DNA of 21,060 bases from a virus, in the IMG/VR virus record IMGVR_UViG_3300017745_000075, positions 1-21,060 of that record. One strand, written 5' to 3'. How positions within the stretch are numbered: position 1 is the stretch's first letter; each line of letters starts with the position of its first letter. The position numbers and the translations under genes are program-made. Shown here piece by piece: positions 19,385 to 21,060 of the stretch. A model generated the notes under the pieces. The model made no database searches, was not told the origin of the DNA, and saw only the letters and a list, made by a program, of their open reading frames with translations.

Positions 19385-21060
19385 TGGGTGGTGTGGTATC
19401 ACAGTCAATACCTAATTTTCTTAATGGTATGTCTCAACAGACACCTACTCAAAGAGGAATAAATCAAGGTGAAGACCAAGTTAATTTTCAAAATAGTATA
19501 GTAGAAGGTTTATCTAAAAGACCTTCATTAGACTATGTAGCAACTTTAGATTCTACTAACTTATATTCTAATAAAACTAAATTTTGGTCTATTCAAAGAG
19601 ATGAGTCTAACCAATATATTGTAGCATTTTACAATGGTGGTGTTAAAGTTTGGGACTTAGAAGGAAATGTTAAAACTGTTACAGTTCAAAGTGGTTCAAG
19701 TTATTTAACATCTACAAATCCTAAAGCTAATTTTAAATTAGTAAACATTGCTGATTTTACTTTTATTGCAAACACAGCTACAACAGTAGCGGCAGATTCA
19801 ACTACAAGTGCGGCTAAAGTAGAAGAGTTTTTAATAAATGTTAAATTAACAAATTATGGTAGAGAATATAAAGTAGCATTAAAACACCCTAACATGGCAC
19901 AAGAGTTAGAAGTACAATTTCAATTACCTACTGGTAATGATGCTTCTACTGATAGTAAATTTAGAGATACAAACAAAATTAAAGATATATTATTAAATGG
20001 AGAATCTAGCACACATTGGGATAGTAATGCTAATGGTATTGGTTTTAAAACTGTAAGAACAGACACAGGAGCTACAGTTTCATCAACTCAAGGTTTAGCT
20101 AATTATTCTGGTTTTACATCTCATTTTACTTTTGAAAGTTTTGATTCTGTAATTTATGGAAAACCTACAGATAACAATGCTAATTATACTGTAAGTACAG
20201 CAGATGGTTCAGGTAACACAGCTATGTATGCTATAAGAGATAAGATACAAGATTTTAGTGATTTACCTTACTATGGTAAACTTGGAGTTATACTAAAAGT
20301 AACAGGAGATGAAGGTGATACTTTGTCTGATTACTATGTTGCATTTCAAGGTAATGGTGTATGGAATGAAACTATTGCACCTGCAACTTCTGTAGGTTTA
20401 GATAATTCTACAATGCCACACGCATTGATTAATAACAATAACGGTACATTTACATTTAAACAATTAGATTGGACAGATAGAACATGTGGAGATAGTGATA
20501 CAAATGCTAACCCTAGTTTTGTAGGTAAAAAAATTAATGGTTTAACATTTTATAAAAACAGACTAGGTATTATGTCTGGTGAGAATTTAGTATTAACAGA
20601 AAATGCTAGTTTCTTTAATTACTTTCAAACTACTACAACACAAGTTTTAGATACTGACCCTATTGATATTGCGGCTTCAGGCACACAAGTTAATACACTT
20701 AAAAACTCTGTAGGATTTAATGAGTCTTTACTTTTATTTTCTGATACAGCACAATATAAATTAGATAGTGCAGGAGATACTATATCACCTACTACAGCTA
20801 TACTTAATGAAGTATCTTCATTTGAACATGATGATGCAGTGCAACCAGTATCAGCAGGTAAGTTTGCATATTTTGCACAAGCAAGAAATAACAACACTGC
20901 TATAAGAGAATATTTTGCTGATGATGATACATTAACAAATGATGGTTTAGACATTACAGTATCAGTACAAAGTTTAATACCAACTAATTGTTATCAACTT
21001 GTGAGTAATACAACAGAAGATACGCTAATTGCTTTAGCTTCTGATACAGCAGATTCACAA
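19384..21060 (+). CDS. Tail tubular protein B (T7 gp12-like), partial
   Basis: An open frame of 559 codons runs from ATG 19384 to the end of the window without a stop, so the 3' part is missing; T7 gp12 is 794 residues. The nozzle protein forms the lower tail tube. The N-terminus SQSIPNFLNGMSQQTPTQRG and EGLSKRPSLDYV match the opening of T7 gp12 (SQSIKNLxxGISQQP and EGLQKRPP). Later parts are Asn/Thr/Ser-rich beta structure, typical of the family, with LGIMSGENLVLTENAS-type propeller segments near codons 397-412. The start overlaps the upstream stop. Confidence 0.93.
   Translation, partial: MGGVVSQSIPNFLNGMSQQTPTQRGINQGEDQVNFQNSIVEGLSKRPSLDYVATLDSTNLYSNKTKFWSIQRDESNQYIVAFYNGGVKVWDLEGNVKTVTVQSGSSYLTSTNPKANFKLVNIADFTFIANTATTVAADSTTSAAKVEEFLINVKLTNYGREYKVALKHPNMAQELEVQFQLPTGNDASTDSKFRDTNKIKDILLNGESSTHWDSNANGIGFKTVRTDTGATVSSTQGLANYSGFTSHFTFESFDSVIYGKPTDNNANYTVSTADGSGNTAMYAIRDKIQDFSDLPYYGKLGVILKVTGDEGDTLSDYYVAFQGNGVWNETIAPATSVGLDNSTMPHALINNNNGTFTFKQLDWTDRTCGDSDTNANPSFVGKKINGLTFYKNRLGIMSGENLVLTENASFFNYFQTTTTQVLDTDPIDIAASGTQVNTLKNSVGFNESLLLFSDTAQYKLDSAGDTISPTTAILNEVSSFEHDDAVQPVSAGKFAYFAQARNNNTAIREYFADDDTLTNDGLDITVSVQSLIPTNCYQLVSNTTEDTLIALASDTADSQ

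Noticed and set aside
1-21060. tRNA genes, CRISPR arrays, insertion sequences
   Set aside because: No cloverleaf with a conserved T loop, no regularly spaced repeats, and no transposase gene or terminal inverted repeats were seen on reading the sequence. A tRNA search program was not available.

Overview
The window is a 21 kb stretch of a T7-like podovirus genome (Autographiviridae-type). All genes are on the + strand, packed end to end with many ATGA or TAATG stop/start overlaps. It carries a single-subunit T7-type RNA polymerase, then the replication genes in T7 order, then portal, scaffold, capsid and tail tube genes. The DNA is strongly AT-rich. An integrase just upstream of the RNA polymerase, a class I ribonucleotide reductase pair and a compact family A polymerase together point to a marine phage of the pelagiphage type (HTVC019P/HTVC011P-like, infecting SAR11). 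The host assignment is inference from gene content and base composition; T7-like identity is clear from protein motifs.

Layout. 1-657: a structured untranslated leader with strong hairpins, then three small early ORFs, one a short membrane protein. 658-1464: tyrosine integrase. 1516-3963: RNA polymerase. 4005-5417: gp2.5-like ssDNA-binding protein, gp3-like endonuclease I and gp3.5-like amidase. 5498-7096: primase/helicase. 7086-7590: two small unknown genes. 7587-9284: DNA polymerase, interrupted by an in-frame TGA at 9237. 9284-10652: PD-(D/E)XK-like protein, gp6-like exonuclease and a DUF3310 protein. 10659-14084: AdoMet decarboxylase-like protein, NrdA-like subunit, two small ORFs and NrdB-like subunit. 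14108-16847: two small proteins, portal, scaffold. 16849-17582: four small proteins, three very basic. 17726-18703: major capsid protein, followed by a strong terminator. 18776-21060: tail tubular protein A and the start of tail tubular protein B, which runs off the window.

How it works together. The phage RNA polymerase should transcribe everything downstream. A 19-base motif (consensus AAAGTACCCCTAGTAGATA) recurs ahead of the polymerase gene, the SSB gene, the structural block and the basic-protein/capsid block. These match the logic of T7 promoter placement, so it is the best candidate for the phage-specific promoter. Host DNA is probably degraded by the endonuclease and exonuclease, deoxynucleotides supplied by ribonucleotide reductase, and the genome copied by primase/helicase, polymerase and SSB. 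The integrase suggests the phage can also lysogenise.

The points most worth a second look are the promoter family, the nonsense codon just before the conserved polymerase C-terminus, the apparent loss of catalytic and zinc residues in the gp3.5-like amidase, the tRNA-acceptor-like hairpin upstream of the integrase, and the three small basic proteins with AT-hook-like motifs before the capsid gene. No tRNA, CRISPR array or insertion sequence was found.
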